DNA of 64,000 nucleotides. It comes from Copromyces sp. CBS 386.78 (Eukaryota > Ascomycota > Sordariomycetes > Sordariales > Sordariaceae). How positions within the stretch are numbered: the first letter of the stretch is position 1; every line of letters begins with the position of its first letter. Below the pieces are notes generated by a model. The model was not told the origin of the DNA. It saw only the letters and a list, made by a program, of their open reading frames with translations, and did not search any database. Both the position numbers and the translations under genes were made by a program. The stretch spans positions 1-64,000 of the forward strand of contig MU839128.1 of NCBI GenBank assembly GCA_030685235.1, written 5' to 3'. This document shows positions 12,909 through 23,083 of this stretch, piece by piece.

Positions 12909-13005
12909 CGACGCGAGCAGGATTTGAACCTGCGCCTCCGAAGAGATTTGATATGTTCGAATAATAGTTCGAGTCAAACACCTTAGGCCACTCGGTCATC
13001 GCGCC
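12909..13005 (-). tRNA. tRNA-Ser(CGA) with 15-nt intron
   Basis: On the minus strand a 7-bp acceptor stem pairs GGCGCGA with TCGCGTC (one G-U), followed by discriminator G. The D arm is ACCGAGTGGCCTAAGGT. The anticodon stem TTTGA/TCAAA holds the loop CTCGAAA with anticodon CGA (plus-strand 12969-12971), reading UCG. A class II variable arm (CTCTTCGGAG) and T arm GCAGGTTCAAATCCTGC complete a serine tRNA. A 15-nt intron (12953-12967) lies one base 3' of the anticodon, and its TTCGAA can pair with the anticodon region as in canonical eukaryotic tRNA introns. Confidence 0.95.
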
Positions 13006-15489
13006 ATCGAATCACTTATAATTTCGTGCTAGCCCATTCACTTATACGGCACACTTTGCATGTCCTCCTCCACCTCAAAACCACAATGACTACGATGCAA
13101 CTTACAAGCTAACACTGCTTTATTACTAGCTGTGTTGGAATTCCTAGCATATTAGACAAGATCTATCTTATGATGTCCCAAACCTCACAAGGACAAAATG
13201 TAATGGCTAGGTGCGAATTAGAAGGCATGAACGAAATTCAAAATGGCATATGCAAGCTAAGATCACGCCTTTGTTATTGAACGAAACGGATCAATCAAAC
13301 ACATAGACGCCTAGGAAGGTTCACTATAGGTCTTCCATTAACTACATGCATGATATCAACCACCATACATGATCCCGTAGGGTTAACATTTGAAAATTTA
13401 CACACTCTTAATTGACTCCAGTAAGCAGTGACTCATTCGTTCTAGTTATAGGTCATTTGCCTAGGCGTCTCACTAGGTAGGGGAGCATTATCCAGGACAG
13501 TTCATACCACTCGGACACTGTCGATGTTGCAATATCAGACAGCTCACGGCTTTATGACCTAAGGACGCGGACTCAGCGTCGTAGCAGGTCGTCGTCAGCT
13601 GAACAAACACGGAGTCTGTAGCCAGAAAGATTGAACCCAACATGGACTTAGAGCCCGAAGATGGTGTGTTGATAATTTTACCCCCTATGCAACAATGGCA
13701 TGCCTTTCGCTGGACGACCGTTCCATATCTTGCAAACTCCCTTATAGGTGCGCGTAGCATAGTCGATTATACTGTGAGGGATGTTGGGTCCTGCGAGAAC
13801 CATCTCCTTGATTATCTGATAGGGGGCTGAATGGTAGCAACGGCAAGGCATCAGTCTACCTACCTACGCTGTGAAGCAACCCCCACGCCGTACCATAGGA
13901 ACCACGATGCTGCCATTGTCCTCCCCGGGGGTTTATCTTCACCGGGTTCATACATATTTATAGAAGGGATTGAAGGGGAAAAAAAAAAGTGGTTGTGCGC
14001 CCTGACATAAACATATAGGTGGAGGAAATGCTACGCTGTGGTGACCGGGCAGAAGACGGATGTAAGTAGCTCCGAATCTTTAATGGAGGATAATGTGTAA
14101 CGTCGTTGGCATTGGGATTAGCAGTAGGCTCAATACGTTTGCAACGCATGAAGTTGATAGATCATTTTCAGTGTCAGGTTGTCAGCATCGTGATGTTTTG
14201 TTGCTTGGAACAGAGGGGAGGAGAAGTCCAAGAAGTTGACTCGGCGATCCAACGATTAAGATGTGGCACACTGCTGCCTCCACCCTCCAGAAGATACATC
14301 CGTAAATCCTTGACAACCGTACTGGCACTTCTGCTCCCTCTGCTACCCTCCAGCAACGCAGTAAAGATTTTGAATATCGTCATCACCCAATGAAATGCTG
14401 ACGAGAAACCGAGCGATAGTCCACCAAGGTGCGACAAAGATGTGCCGTTATCGAGATCTCACCTGAGCATCAGGGGCCAATGGAGTAGTCCTAAGGTTGG
14501 CCACTGTCCTAGATGCAATGTGGTCCATGATGGTTCTGTAAATCGCGTTTCAGCGACTTGATCGACGGCATCTATGATTGGGAATTTTGCCATTGTTATT
14601 GATCGAAATTCGACGAGAAATTGGATATGCTCCTTTTGCCCCAGATTCGGTGTGGACCGCATCAAGTTGTCGTTGGGTGTTTATTACACTAGTTTAAATT
14701 TCGTCGGGGGCGTGTTTCATGTGCCTGGGTTGGTGGTCGATCCCCTGAAAAGGGACTGAAAAGGCTGCCGATTGCATCATCTGAAATGAGGTGTGTAGCG
14801 TAACGGTACGTACGCACAGTGTCTGTAAAATGTAATTTGTCAACTACCCCATACTCAATGTATTTCCGTACGGATGAATGATTCAATCTTGGAGTTGCAA
14901 TCACAAAGTTTCTCATGTGGTGTGATTGCCCATCACGTCCTGGGAGCATGGTAATCTCTGCCAAGGCATCCGCCATGCCCTTTCCGTGCTCTGGGAAGCG
15001 AAATCTGCCAATCGGTTGAGCGAAATGGCATGTTTTGAAGGCCAAGAAGAACCTTGCCTTGCTGAAGGTCCCGGATACGACAGGTACAACAGGTACGCCA
15101 GGCACACCGGGCACACCAAGTGCCTGGGAGAACGCCAGGTACACAACATCCGTAGATCGCGTCCCAGCCTGATGGTCACCAAATTGTTCGTTTCAAGAAC
15201 GCGGGGCAAGACGCATTCGATGACATCAGAAGACCGAACGATCAGCTGGCCTGTCTAACCTGACCCTGGTGCCTGGTGATGAGGGACGGAGAGGTCACTC
15301 CGAGTCCGATAACCAGGGAGCCTGGAAGGAGCCATCAATATAAGGCGGTGTGATGGAAGGCAGTGGATGGAAGAAAAGCTTGGTTGGGTCCTCTTGCTTT
15401 CGCATCCCTTGTAAACATGGCATCGTGATGATCATGAAGGACTGCCTGGGGTGGATTGGCTTGAGCCGAACAGCCAGCTTGGCGCCGAC
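13006..15489. other. Gene-poor intergenic region
   Basis: No supportable gene. Short open frames are present (for example 151 codons on the minus strand at 14689-15144, which translates a GTACGCC/GGCACACC repeat as GVPGVPGVP), but none has family motifs. The same GGCACACC repeat type occurs near 4250. Confidence 0.4.
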
Positions 15490-16552
15490 TCAAACCGCGT
15501 CGTCCTCGCCCACGGCAGCCTCGGGCAGTTGTGTGGACGTGATCCAGTTTTCCATCATCGCCTGGCCGCCAGGCTGGGCCATCAGAGCCTTGCCACTCGA
15601 AGGCCCTGTAACAGTCCTCCCAATGTCCCGCCTTTTCACCACAAGGCAGAGCACTCGGCCGTAGATGGCAAAGCCCTCGTATGATATGTCCATAGCAAGC
15701 TTCTTCTTGTCATCACGTCCCTCCTCCTCCTCAGCAGCAGGCTGCTTGTCCTTGCGACGCTTTCTTGCCGGAGGCCCTTCGCTTCCATTGTCGTCGCCAT
15801 CACCAATGAACATGCCGTCATCGTCAGATAGGTCCAGGTCAATGGCTTGGGCCTCGTCATCAACGCCACTGTCATTGTTTGGTCCCGACGATTGCCGACG
15901 TCTTCGTTTTGACCTCCTATTGGCGGAGTCGGATATGACGTCCGTTTCATCGACGGTAGGGATATCGTTCAGGTTGACCTCCTGATCTTCGCTATCTTCC
16001 TCTCGTATAATGGGCATGTCATCGTCGCCGGCTGCCTCCCGAAGTAGAGCAGCTTCTACGTCCACGTCGATGGGTGCTTCACGTGATTCTCCCGTAAGCT
16101 TGGATGAATTGGACTTTAATTTGGTCTGGATCTTGTCTCGAAAATGCTTCTGCTTGTGCAATAAGGAGTGTCGGGTGTCTGTTTCGGTGAGGAAGACGGA
16201 CACCTCAAAGTCGTCTATGGAGATGTCAGTCTACATGCCGTACACATCTGCCACAACGCAACGGACTAGCGAGGCATATGTTGTGGTGTTGGACTGGACA
16301 ATAGCCAGACATACCCTCAATGACCACATCCTTGATACTCCGCTTTTTGCTCTTCTTTTTGCTTTGCGCGCGTTCTCTCTCCTCACGCAGCTTGGGCAGT
16401 ACTAGTGGACGTACGGCCTCAATGACCTTGGGTAGAATGGGATTCCTGGGGTTGAGAAGCCATGAGTGTGCCAAGGCCGGGTTATCGAGATAAATACGAC
16501 ATTTGAGCACCGAATACTTTGTAATTCGAAGGTATCGTCTTATCGGCGCCAT
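15490..16552 (-). CDS. Conserved fungal hypothetical protein with nuclear-type acidic and basic tracts
   Basis: Two exons (16552-16315 and 16214-15490) separated by a 100-bp GT-AG intron (donor GTATGT, acceptor CCATAG) encode about 320 residues. The join gives VVIEDDFEVSVFLTET in frame, and this block together with the N-terminal MAPIRRYLRITKYSVL looks like the conserved part. The middle and C-terminal half are low complexity, with acidic stretches (DLDLSDDDG, EEEEGRDD) alternating with basic clusters (RRSKRRRRQ, ARKRRKDK) that resemble bipartite nuclear signals. I do not recognise a named family or catalytic motif. I chose the start at MAPIRR; an in-frame extension upstream lacks support. 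It lies head to head with the next gene. Confidence 0.75.
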
Positions 16553-16950
16553 AGATAGTATCCGGTAGAAGTGGTTCACATAGCCTTGTGTTGAGTGGCG
16601 GGAAGAGACGGGATGGATGTTGACGACGATGATGATGTCGTCGTTTGTTGACAAAGGGAGAGGTGGGGCTAGCGGTTGGCATGTCCATCAGCCATTAGTC
16701 TACAGTGGCACTCGGCTCAGCGGACGGGGCAGCGTTGCAGCGCCGACTTCTACAGGGGAAAGCGGGAGCTAGCGGGGAGCTATCCAGCCTGACGGGAGCT
16801 GCGCAGCCCCTCTGTGTGATATCGCGTCGCGAAAATTTACCGCGCATTGTAGGTACCTAGGTTTTGCGAATGTTGCCTTCCACTTGTGACTCCCGTCGAG
16901 CATTTTGAGGTCTTTGGTTGGGTATTCAACCCCAACATGAGGCGTCAAAC
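16553..16950. promoter_or_regulatory. Shared divergent promoter region
   Basis: A 398-bp non-coding gap between the start codons of the minus-strand hypothetical gene and the plus-strand isoleucyl-tRNA synthetase gene. Promoters for both must lie here, but I cannot identify individual elements with confidence. Confidence 0.4.
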
Positions 16951-19900
16951 ATGTCAAAGAACTGGTCTTCTACGCTGAGACTGCCCAAGTCCACTCTACC
17001 GTAAGAACAGACATCATCTCCAAGGACATCTGTGTGCATACTGACATCAGGCGAGACAGGCCGCGCCCTCTTCCCACCCAACACAAAGAATACATCAAGA
17101 AATGCGCCGATGACTTCTACAGGTGGCAGGCCGCCAACCGCCCTGCTGACGATACCTTCCTCCTCCACGATGGCCCTCCCTACGCCAACGGCAGCCTTCA
17201 CGCCGGCCATGCCCTGAACAAGATCCTCAAGGACATCATCATCCGTACTAAGGTCCAGCAAGGTGCGCGAACGATGCCAAGGCGGCGGATTCTCCGAGCG
17301 CTCCGAACCCTTTGACTGATCAGCTGTGTTGCGCCAGGCCAGCGTGTCACCTACATTCCAGGATGGGACTGTCACGGACTTCCGATCGAGCTCAAGGCTG
17401 TCAGCACCGAAGAGGGTAAGACCATGACACCCACTGCCATCCGCCAGGCAGCGCGTGGTCTGGCCTCCAAGACGGTGTTGGAGCAGATGGACAGCTTCCG
17501 GACATATGCCGTCATGAGTGACTGGGAGAACCGCTGGACAACCATGGACATGGCCTTCGAGATCAACCAGCTGCGTCTTTTCCAGAGAATGGTCAGTCGT
17601 GGCCTGATCTACCGCAAGTTCAAGCCCGTGTACTGGTCGCCGTCTTCCGGAACCGCCCTGGCGGAAGCCGAGTTGGAGTACAACGAGGCGCATATCTCCA
17701 AATCTGCATACCTCAGGTTTCCCATCACCAAGGGTTCCTCTTCCATCCCTGGCTTGGAGGGTTTCACCGGAAACCTGTATGCCGTTATCTGGACGACGAC
17801 CCCCTGGACCCTCCCCGCCAACAGAGCTATCGCCGTACACGGTGATCTTCTCTATCATGTTGTGCGCGTAGGAGACGACGCCTATCTTGTTGCCGAGGGC
17901 GGTCTTGAGCGCGTTGCCAAGGTCCTGCTGGGAGAGGAGGAGACTCCTGAGATTCTGGCCACTGTTTCGGGCAGCCAGCTCACTCAGCTACAGTACTTTA
18001 ACCCTCTTCAGGGCAATTCTGCTGCCCCTCAGCCATTTATCCATGGCCCCTTCGTCACACCAGATTCGGGAAGCGGTCTTGTCCACTGCGCCCCAGGCCA
18101 CGGTTTCGATGACTACCTGATCTGCAAAGATCTGGGAATTCCTGTTTCTGCGCCCGTTGATAACTACGGCATCTTCACCGAGGAGGCCTATCCCGACGAC
18201 CCAAGCCGGCTCGAGGGTATTTCTGTGCTTGAGGGTGGTTCTGCTGCCGTGCTCGAGCTGTTCAAGGACAATGTCCTGAACGTGCACAAGTACAAGCACA
18301 AGTACCCTTACGACTGGCGGACGAAGAAGCCCATCATCATCAGGGCCACCGCGCAGTGGTTTGCTGATGTGGACAGCATCAAGGAGCTGGCGTTGAAGGC
18401 TCTGGAGGAGGTCAAGTTCGTCCCTGAAAGCGGAAGAAGCAGGCTCGAAGCATTTGTTAAGGGGCGGAGCGAGTGGTGCATCTCACGACAGCGTGCCTGG
18501 GGTGTACCTATTCCTGCGCTGTACGATGCCAATGGCGATGCAGTGATGACTGAGGAGACCATCGAGCACATCATCTCCGTTATTCAGGAGAGAGGCATTG
18601 ATGCTTGGTGGTCTGATGATGCTCATGATCCTGCCTGGATTCCCGCATCTCTTCAGGACAAGGGTCCCTTCACCCGAGGTAGAGATACCATGGACGTCTG
18701 GTTCGACAGTGGTAGCAGCTGGACCCAGACGGACAGGCAAGCGGATGTCTATCTCGAGGGTTCTGACCAGCATCGCGGTTGGTTTCAGTCGAGTTTGCTC
18801 ACCCGGGTAGCAGCCATGGCGGTTCAGAGCCCCTCACCTGATGGCACAACCAATGCGGTTGGCCTGTCACCATTCAAGACACTCATCACTCATGGCTTCA
18901 CGCTGGATAAGGCCGGCAAGAAGATGTCCAAGTCGCTAGGCAACATTATCTCAGCTGATCAAGTCATGGATGGGTCCTTACTTCCCCCGTTGAAGGTCAA
19001 GAACAAGAACAGGGATCCGAATGCGCCTCCACCAAAGGATGCTCTCGGCCCTGACGCTTTGCGCTTGTGGGTGGCGAGCAGCGATTACACCAGTGACATT
19101 GTCCTCGGCGAGCCTGTGCTGAAGACTATCCATCAGTCCTTGACCAAGTATCGCACCATGATCAAGATGCTGACGGGCTCGATGGAACAATCAGCCAGAA
19201 CTTCTCCGCTAACTGCTCTGGACCATACTGCTCTGGTCCAGCTGAAGGATACCATGGCGGAAGTTGAGAAGCATTATAAGAACTACGAGTTCAACAAGGC
19301 CTTTAGCAGTCTCAACAGATGGATTGCCAACGACCTTTCTGCCTTTTACCTCGAAGCTCTGAAGGACAGGCTGTACTGCGCCGATGGCGGTGGTGTCCTG
19401 GAACCCATCTTCATGGGCTTCCTGAGAATGCTGGCTCCTATCACCCCCGTCTTGGTCGAGGAGGCTTGGGAACATCGTCCTCAGTGGATGAAGGAAGACT
19501 CATCTGTTGTTCACCCTCTTCATCAGCTCTATAATTCGCCCCTTATCGATTCCAACCGTCTGAGCTATGATGAAGCCGTGCTTCGCAAGGACATTCCCGT
19601 TTTGATGGAAACGCACGCCGCTATCAAGGCCGCGTCTGAACTGGCACGCAGGGCCAAGGTCCTTGGCTCTTCTCTTGCCTGCTCTGTTGTGATCAACACC
19701 CCCAAGGACAGCAAGGCACTCTCTGTCTTGCAGAAGTACAAGGATGAGCTGGATGCCATGTTTGTCGTGTCATCTGTAGACCTTGGCGGTGTCGTGGAGG
19801 GAGAGCCGGCATGGAAGTATGTCCATGACTTCGAGATGGGTGGTCAGGGTTGCCAGGTGTGGGTGTTGCCCCCCAAGGATCATAAGTGCCCCAGGTGCTG

Positions 19901-19973
19901 GCGGTTTGTTGCTCCGGCTGAGGACACCTTGTGTGTCAGGTGCGAGGATGTCGTTGGCGAGGGTGTACAATGA
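16951..19973 (+). CDS. ism1: Mitochondrial isoleucyl-tRNA synthetase (class Ia)
   Basis: Charges mitochondrial tRNA-Ile with isoleucine. Exon 1 is 16951-17000, a 50-bp intron follows (17001-17050), exon 2 is 17051-17262, and a second intron ends at 17338. Exon 3 runs from 17339 to the TGA at 19971-19973. The protein would be about 965 residues, usual for the family. The class I HIGH motif appears as HAGH (residues 67-70) in [13 protein letters not shown], the family block [13 protein letters not shown] follows, [14 protein letters not shown] precedes the second half, and KMSKS is at about 616-620. The C-terminal CPRCW and CVRC pairs form the zinc ribbon typical of IleRS. The N-terminal [17 protein letters not shown] fits a mitochondrial presequence. 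The phase at intron 2 is off by one base with canonical GT-AG sites, so this copy may carry a frameshift or a sequence error there (see findings). Confidence 0.93.
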
Positions 19974-20423
19974 ATAAGGAGATCAAAGTGCTGGACCTCA
20001 AAAAATAGAGTAGAGTAGATTACCTTAAGTACATAAAATGGATATCCCTCCCCCCTTCGTGACATCAGCTCCGGGCAGTGCAATGTTTACATTGTTCAGG
20101 GGAACAGCTGCGTAAATGCACAGTGAAAGGGAACCTCGACGACCCAAAGTTGGGGTACAGCGGTACAGAGCCCCACCCAAGCCGCTAAGATAAGCACTGT
20201 TTGGCGTCCGCTGCGGGGCGGAAATTTTTCATGGATCAGTCAGTTCTGGCGCGATTGGAAGGAAACTCCAAGAATTCTTTAGTTCCTTGCAGACACGATC
20301 CTGCCTTCCAAAATTTCAAATTCGCTTGATTCTACCCACCACCAGCCTTCGTACAACCCGAAATCCACGGTCGATTACCTGCAAATCCACGATACCCAAT
20401 TTCACGAAAGCAAACCACCCAGC
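19974..20423. other. Intergenic region between ism1 and rok1
   Basis: Holds the ism1 3' end and the rok1 promoter and leader. No gene seen. Confidence 0.5.
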
Positions 20424-22751
20424 ATGGATATCTTCAAAGTCCTCTCGCGAGGCATCAAAGCCCAGCCCAAGAAAAACCAACCGGGCGCACCGCAGCTCCT
20501 CCCCTCCGCCGGAGCGAAAGTCAATCCTCAGTTCTTCCACGATAACGTTGGCGGCTCCAACTCCAAGCGAAGCAGGAAGAGAAAGAGAAAGGGCGCCCAG
20601 GCCAACAACACGACCGAGAGCGGAGACGACGACTCCGATGCCAGCGATGTCGATTACTTTGCGCCCAAGCCCACCCCCGAGGAGCTTGCCGCCAAGAAGG
20701 ATGCCGAGTTGAAGGCGGACGAGCCCAAGAAGCAAAAGCCCAAGCTTATGGAAGAGGACGAATGCCGACAACTGCTCAAGTCCCACCGCTTGAAGTTCAC
20801 AGTCCTGGCCGGTCGCGTACAACAACCCGAGGAGGCGACGGAGAAGCCCTCTAAGAAGAAGCAGAAGAAGAACAAGAAGGAGCCGGAAGAGGAGGACAAG
20901 AAGAAAAAGAAGAAGGACGAGGACAAGAAGCAGATCTACCCACAGCCGCTCAACTCGTTTGGCGAGCTCAAGTACACGTACGGCGTTCACCCCACGCTGG
21001 CGGACAACATCACGAGGCAAGGCTTCCGGGTGCCGACTGAGGTGCAGATGGGCAGTTTGCCACTGCAGCTGCGACCGGAGATGGCGTTGGAGAAGGTCCC
21101 GGGTGTGGAAGATGTCAAGACTGAGAGGGGAATCGACTTCCTCGGTGTTGCGCCGACGGGCAGTGGCAAAACAATCAGCTTCTTGATTCCCGCTATCGAT
21201 GCGATCATCAAGAGGAGGGCCGGGGATTATACCCCCGAGACAGACGAGCATGTCTTGCAGGCCATTGTTGTTGCGCCTACGCGAGAGCTGGCAAGCCAAA
21301 TTGTCAACGAGGGAAGGAAATTGGCCATCGGCACCGGCGTACGCGTGGTTCTCATGAAGAGGACTCTGCGGTTGGTGGCGGAGGAGAACAAGCAGGAGGA
21401 GACGGAGCAAGAGGGCAAGGAGGCGGATAAAGACAGTGATCACGATAGCGAGGCAGAGCGTGAGCCTGAAGAGGTCGTGGGAAGCGATGAAGAAGAGGAG
21501 GAGGAGGACTCTGACGCCGAGAAAAACGAGGAGAGCAAGGCCAAGGGTGACAAGAAGTCCAAGAAGGAGAGGCCCATCACCAGGGTAGACATTCTCGTGA
21601 CAACTCCCAAGATCCTCCTCAACTTCCTTTGCGGAGGCGAAAAGGAGAAGGGCAAACCCAGAATCGTCAAGAAGACGCTCCCCACCGTGCAATCCCTCAT
21701 CCTCGACGAGGCCGATGTTCTTCTCGACCCCATCTTCCGCAAGCAAACCATGGGTATCTGGCGCGCCTGCAACCACCCCAACCTCGGCATGACCTGCTGG
21801 TCGGCCACCATGGCCTCCAACATCGAGGCCCTCCTCACCAAGCACATCGAGAGGCGCGCCAAGCGCACCCCCGAACAGACCCCCAAGCCCCTGATCCGCC
21901 TCGTCGTCGGTCTCAAGGACACCGCTGTGCCCAACATCACCCACAAGCTCATCTACTGCGCCACCGAGCCCGGCAAGCTGCTCGCCCTTCGCCAGCTCCT
22001 CCACCCCGTGTCCTCGGCCGACTCGGGCCCGCCGCTGCGCCCGCCCTTCCTCGTCTTCACCCAGACCATCGATCGCGCCCAGGCGCTCCACGACGAGCTC
22101 AAGTACGACATCCCGCTCGAAGCCGGCGGCTCGGCCCGCGTGGCGGTTCTGCATTCCTCCCTCTCGGACTCGGTCCGGTCCAAGATCATGGCCCGCTTCC
22201 GCAGCGGCGAGGTGTGGGTGCTGATCACGACGGACGTGCTGGCGCGTGGCGTCGACTTCGCGGGCGTCAACGGCGTCGTCAACTACGACGTGCCCGTGTC
22301 GGCAGCGGCGTACGTGCACCGCGCCGGACGCACGGGTCGCGCCGGTCGCGAGGGCGGTGTCGCTGTTACTTTCTACACCAAGGACGATATTCCCTTTGTC
22401 AAGTCGGTCGCCAACGTGATCGCCATGAGCGAGAAGCAGGCGGGCAAGGATATCGACGAGAAGGATACCGTCAAGGCGGCCCAGGGTAGCGTGCAGAAGT
22501 GGCTGCTGGATGCGCTGCCCAAGGTGGCCAAGGAGGATAAGAGGAAGTTGAAAGTTAGAGGTGTGGAGAGCAGGCGGACGGGTGGAAAAGCGACCATAAC
22601 GACCAAGAGCAGCTGGGAGAGGAGGAGGGAGAATAACAGGCGGGAGGCTATTGAGGCTAGCAAGAGGAGGAAGAGGGAGGCGCAGAAGGCGGAGAAGGAG
22701 GGTGGTGCTGCCCCTGTTGAAAAGGATGAGGAGTGGACTGGCTTGGACTAA
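20424..22751 (+). CDS. rok1: DEAD-box ATP-dependent RNA helicase ROK1 (DDX52 family)
   Basis: Nucleolar RNA helicase needed for 18S rRNA maturation and 40S subunit assembly in the characterised yeast family member. A single uninterrupted 775-residue frame contains the core motifs in order: Q-motif region FRVPTEVQ (201-208), Walker A APTGSGKT (243-250), PTRELA (285-290), TPKI in place of TPGR (about 394-397), DEAD (428-431), SAT (460-462), ARGVDF, and HRAGRTGR (632-639). The N-terminal MDIFKVLSRG is characteristic of ROK1. Lysine-rich and acidic tracts fill residues 45-170. An acidic insertion of about 60 residues (roughly 318-380) separates PTRELA from the TPKI motif. The basic C-terminal tail (KRRKREAQKAEKE) is typical of nucleolar helicases. 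Confidence 0.96.
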   Translation: MDIFKVLSRGIKAQPKKNQPGAPQLLPSAGAKVNPQFFHDNVGGSNSKRSRKRKRKGAQANNTTESGDDDSDASDVDYFAPKPTPEELAAKKDAELKADEPKKQKPKLMEEDECRQLLKSHRLKFTVLAGRVQQPEEATEKPSKKKQKKNKKEPEEEDKKKKKKDEDKKQIYPQPLNSFGELKYTYGVHPTLADNITRQGFRVPTEVQMGSLPLQLRPEMALEKVPGVEDVKTERGIDFLGVAPTGSGKTISFLIPAIDAIIKRRAGDYTPETDEHVLQAIVVAPTRELASQIVNEGRKLAIGTGVRVVLMKRTLRLVAEENKQEETEQEGKEADKDSDHDSEAEREPEEVVGSDEEEEEEDSDAEKNEESKAKGDKKSKKERPITRVDILVTTPKILLNFLCGGEKEKGKPRIVKKTLPTVQSLILDEADVLLDPIFRKQTMGIWRACNHPNLGMTCWSATMASNIEALLTKHIERRAKRTPEQTPKPLIRLVVGLKDTAVPNITHKLIYCATEPGKLLALRQLLHPVSSADSGPPLRPPFLVFTQTIDRAQALHDELKYDIPLEAGGSARVAVLHSSLSDSVRSKIMARFRSGEVWVLITTDVLARGVDFAGVNGVVNYDVPVSAAAYVHRAGRTGRAGREGGVAVTFYTKDDIPFVKSVANVIAMSEKQAGKDIDEKDTVKAAQGSVQKWLLDALPKVAKEDKRKLKVRGVESRRTGGKATITTKSSWERRRENNRREAIEASKRRKREAQKAEKEGGAAPVEKDEEWTGLD

Positions 22752-23083
22752 AGAGAGCATGGCCGTTGAGGTGTTCATTTAAGAAGATAATGTTACTGGG
22801 ATTTAAAAAGGATAGATACCCTTACTGTGTATATGCTGGTAGACAAAAAGATTGATTTCTGTGGGCTTGTAACTGATTACTTCATCCTTGATATGAACTT
22901 TGTGTACCTTCAATCTAAAAATACCAGCACGAGCTGGGAACAAAAGGCCGACAGGCACGGAATAGAAAGAAAAATCAAAAAAATCATTGAGAGTATCCTA
23001 ATATCATCGCATGGAGGCATCATTGCACAGCGGCGCCCATCTCTACCACTCCCACCTCTTTAATCAAACTCTCCGCAAACCCC
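22752..23083. other. Convergent 3' intergenic region
   Basis: AT-rich spacer between the converging rok1 and SPRY-protein genes. It must hold both 3' untranslated regions. No gene seen. Confidence 0.5.

Noticed and set aside
17253..17324. Alternative in-frame splice for isoleucyl-tRNA synthetase (donor at 17253, acceptor at 17324)
   Set aside because: It keeps the frame but replaces the conserved VQQGQ with LCCARQ before [12 protein letters not shown] and has a poor donor.
16926..17858. 310-codon open frame on the minus strand
   Set aside because: Antisense shadow of the isoleucyl-tRNA synthetase exons.
20316..22778. 820-codon open frame on the minus strand
   Set aside because: It is the antisense shadow of rok1; the Leu-rich translation follows from GC-rich codons of the helicase.
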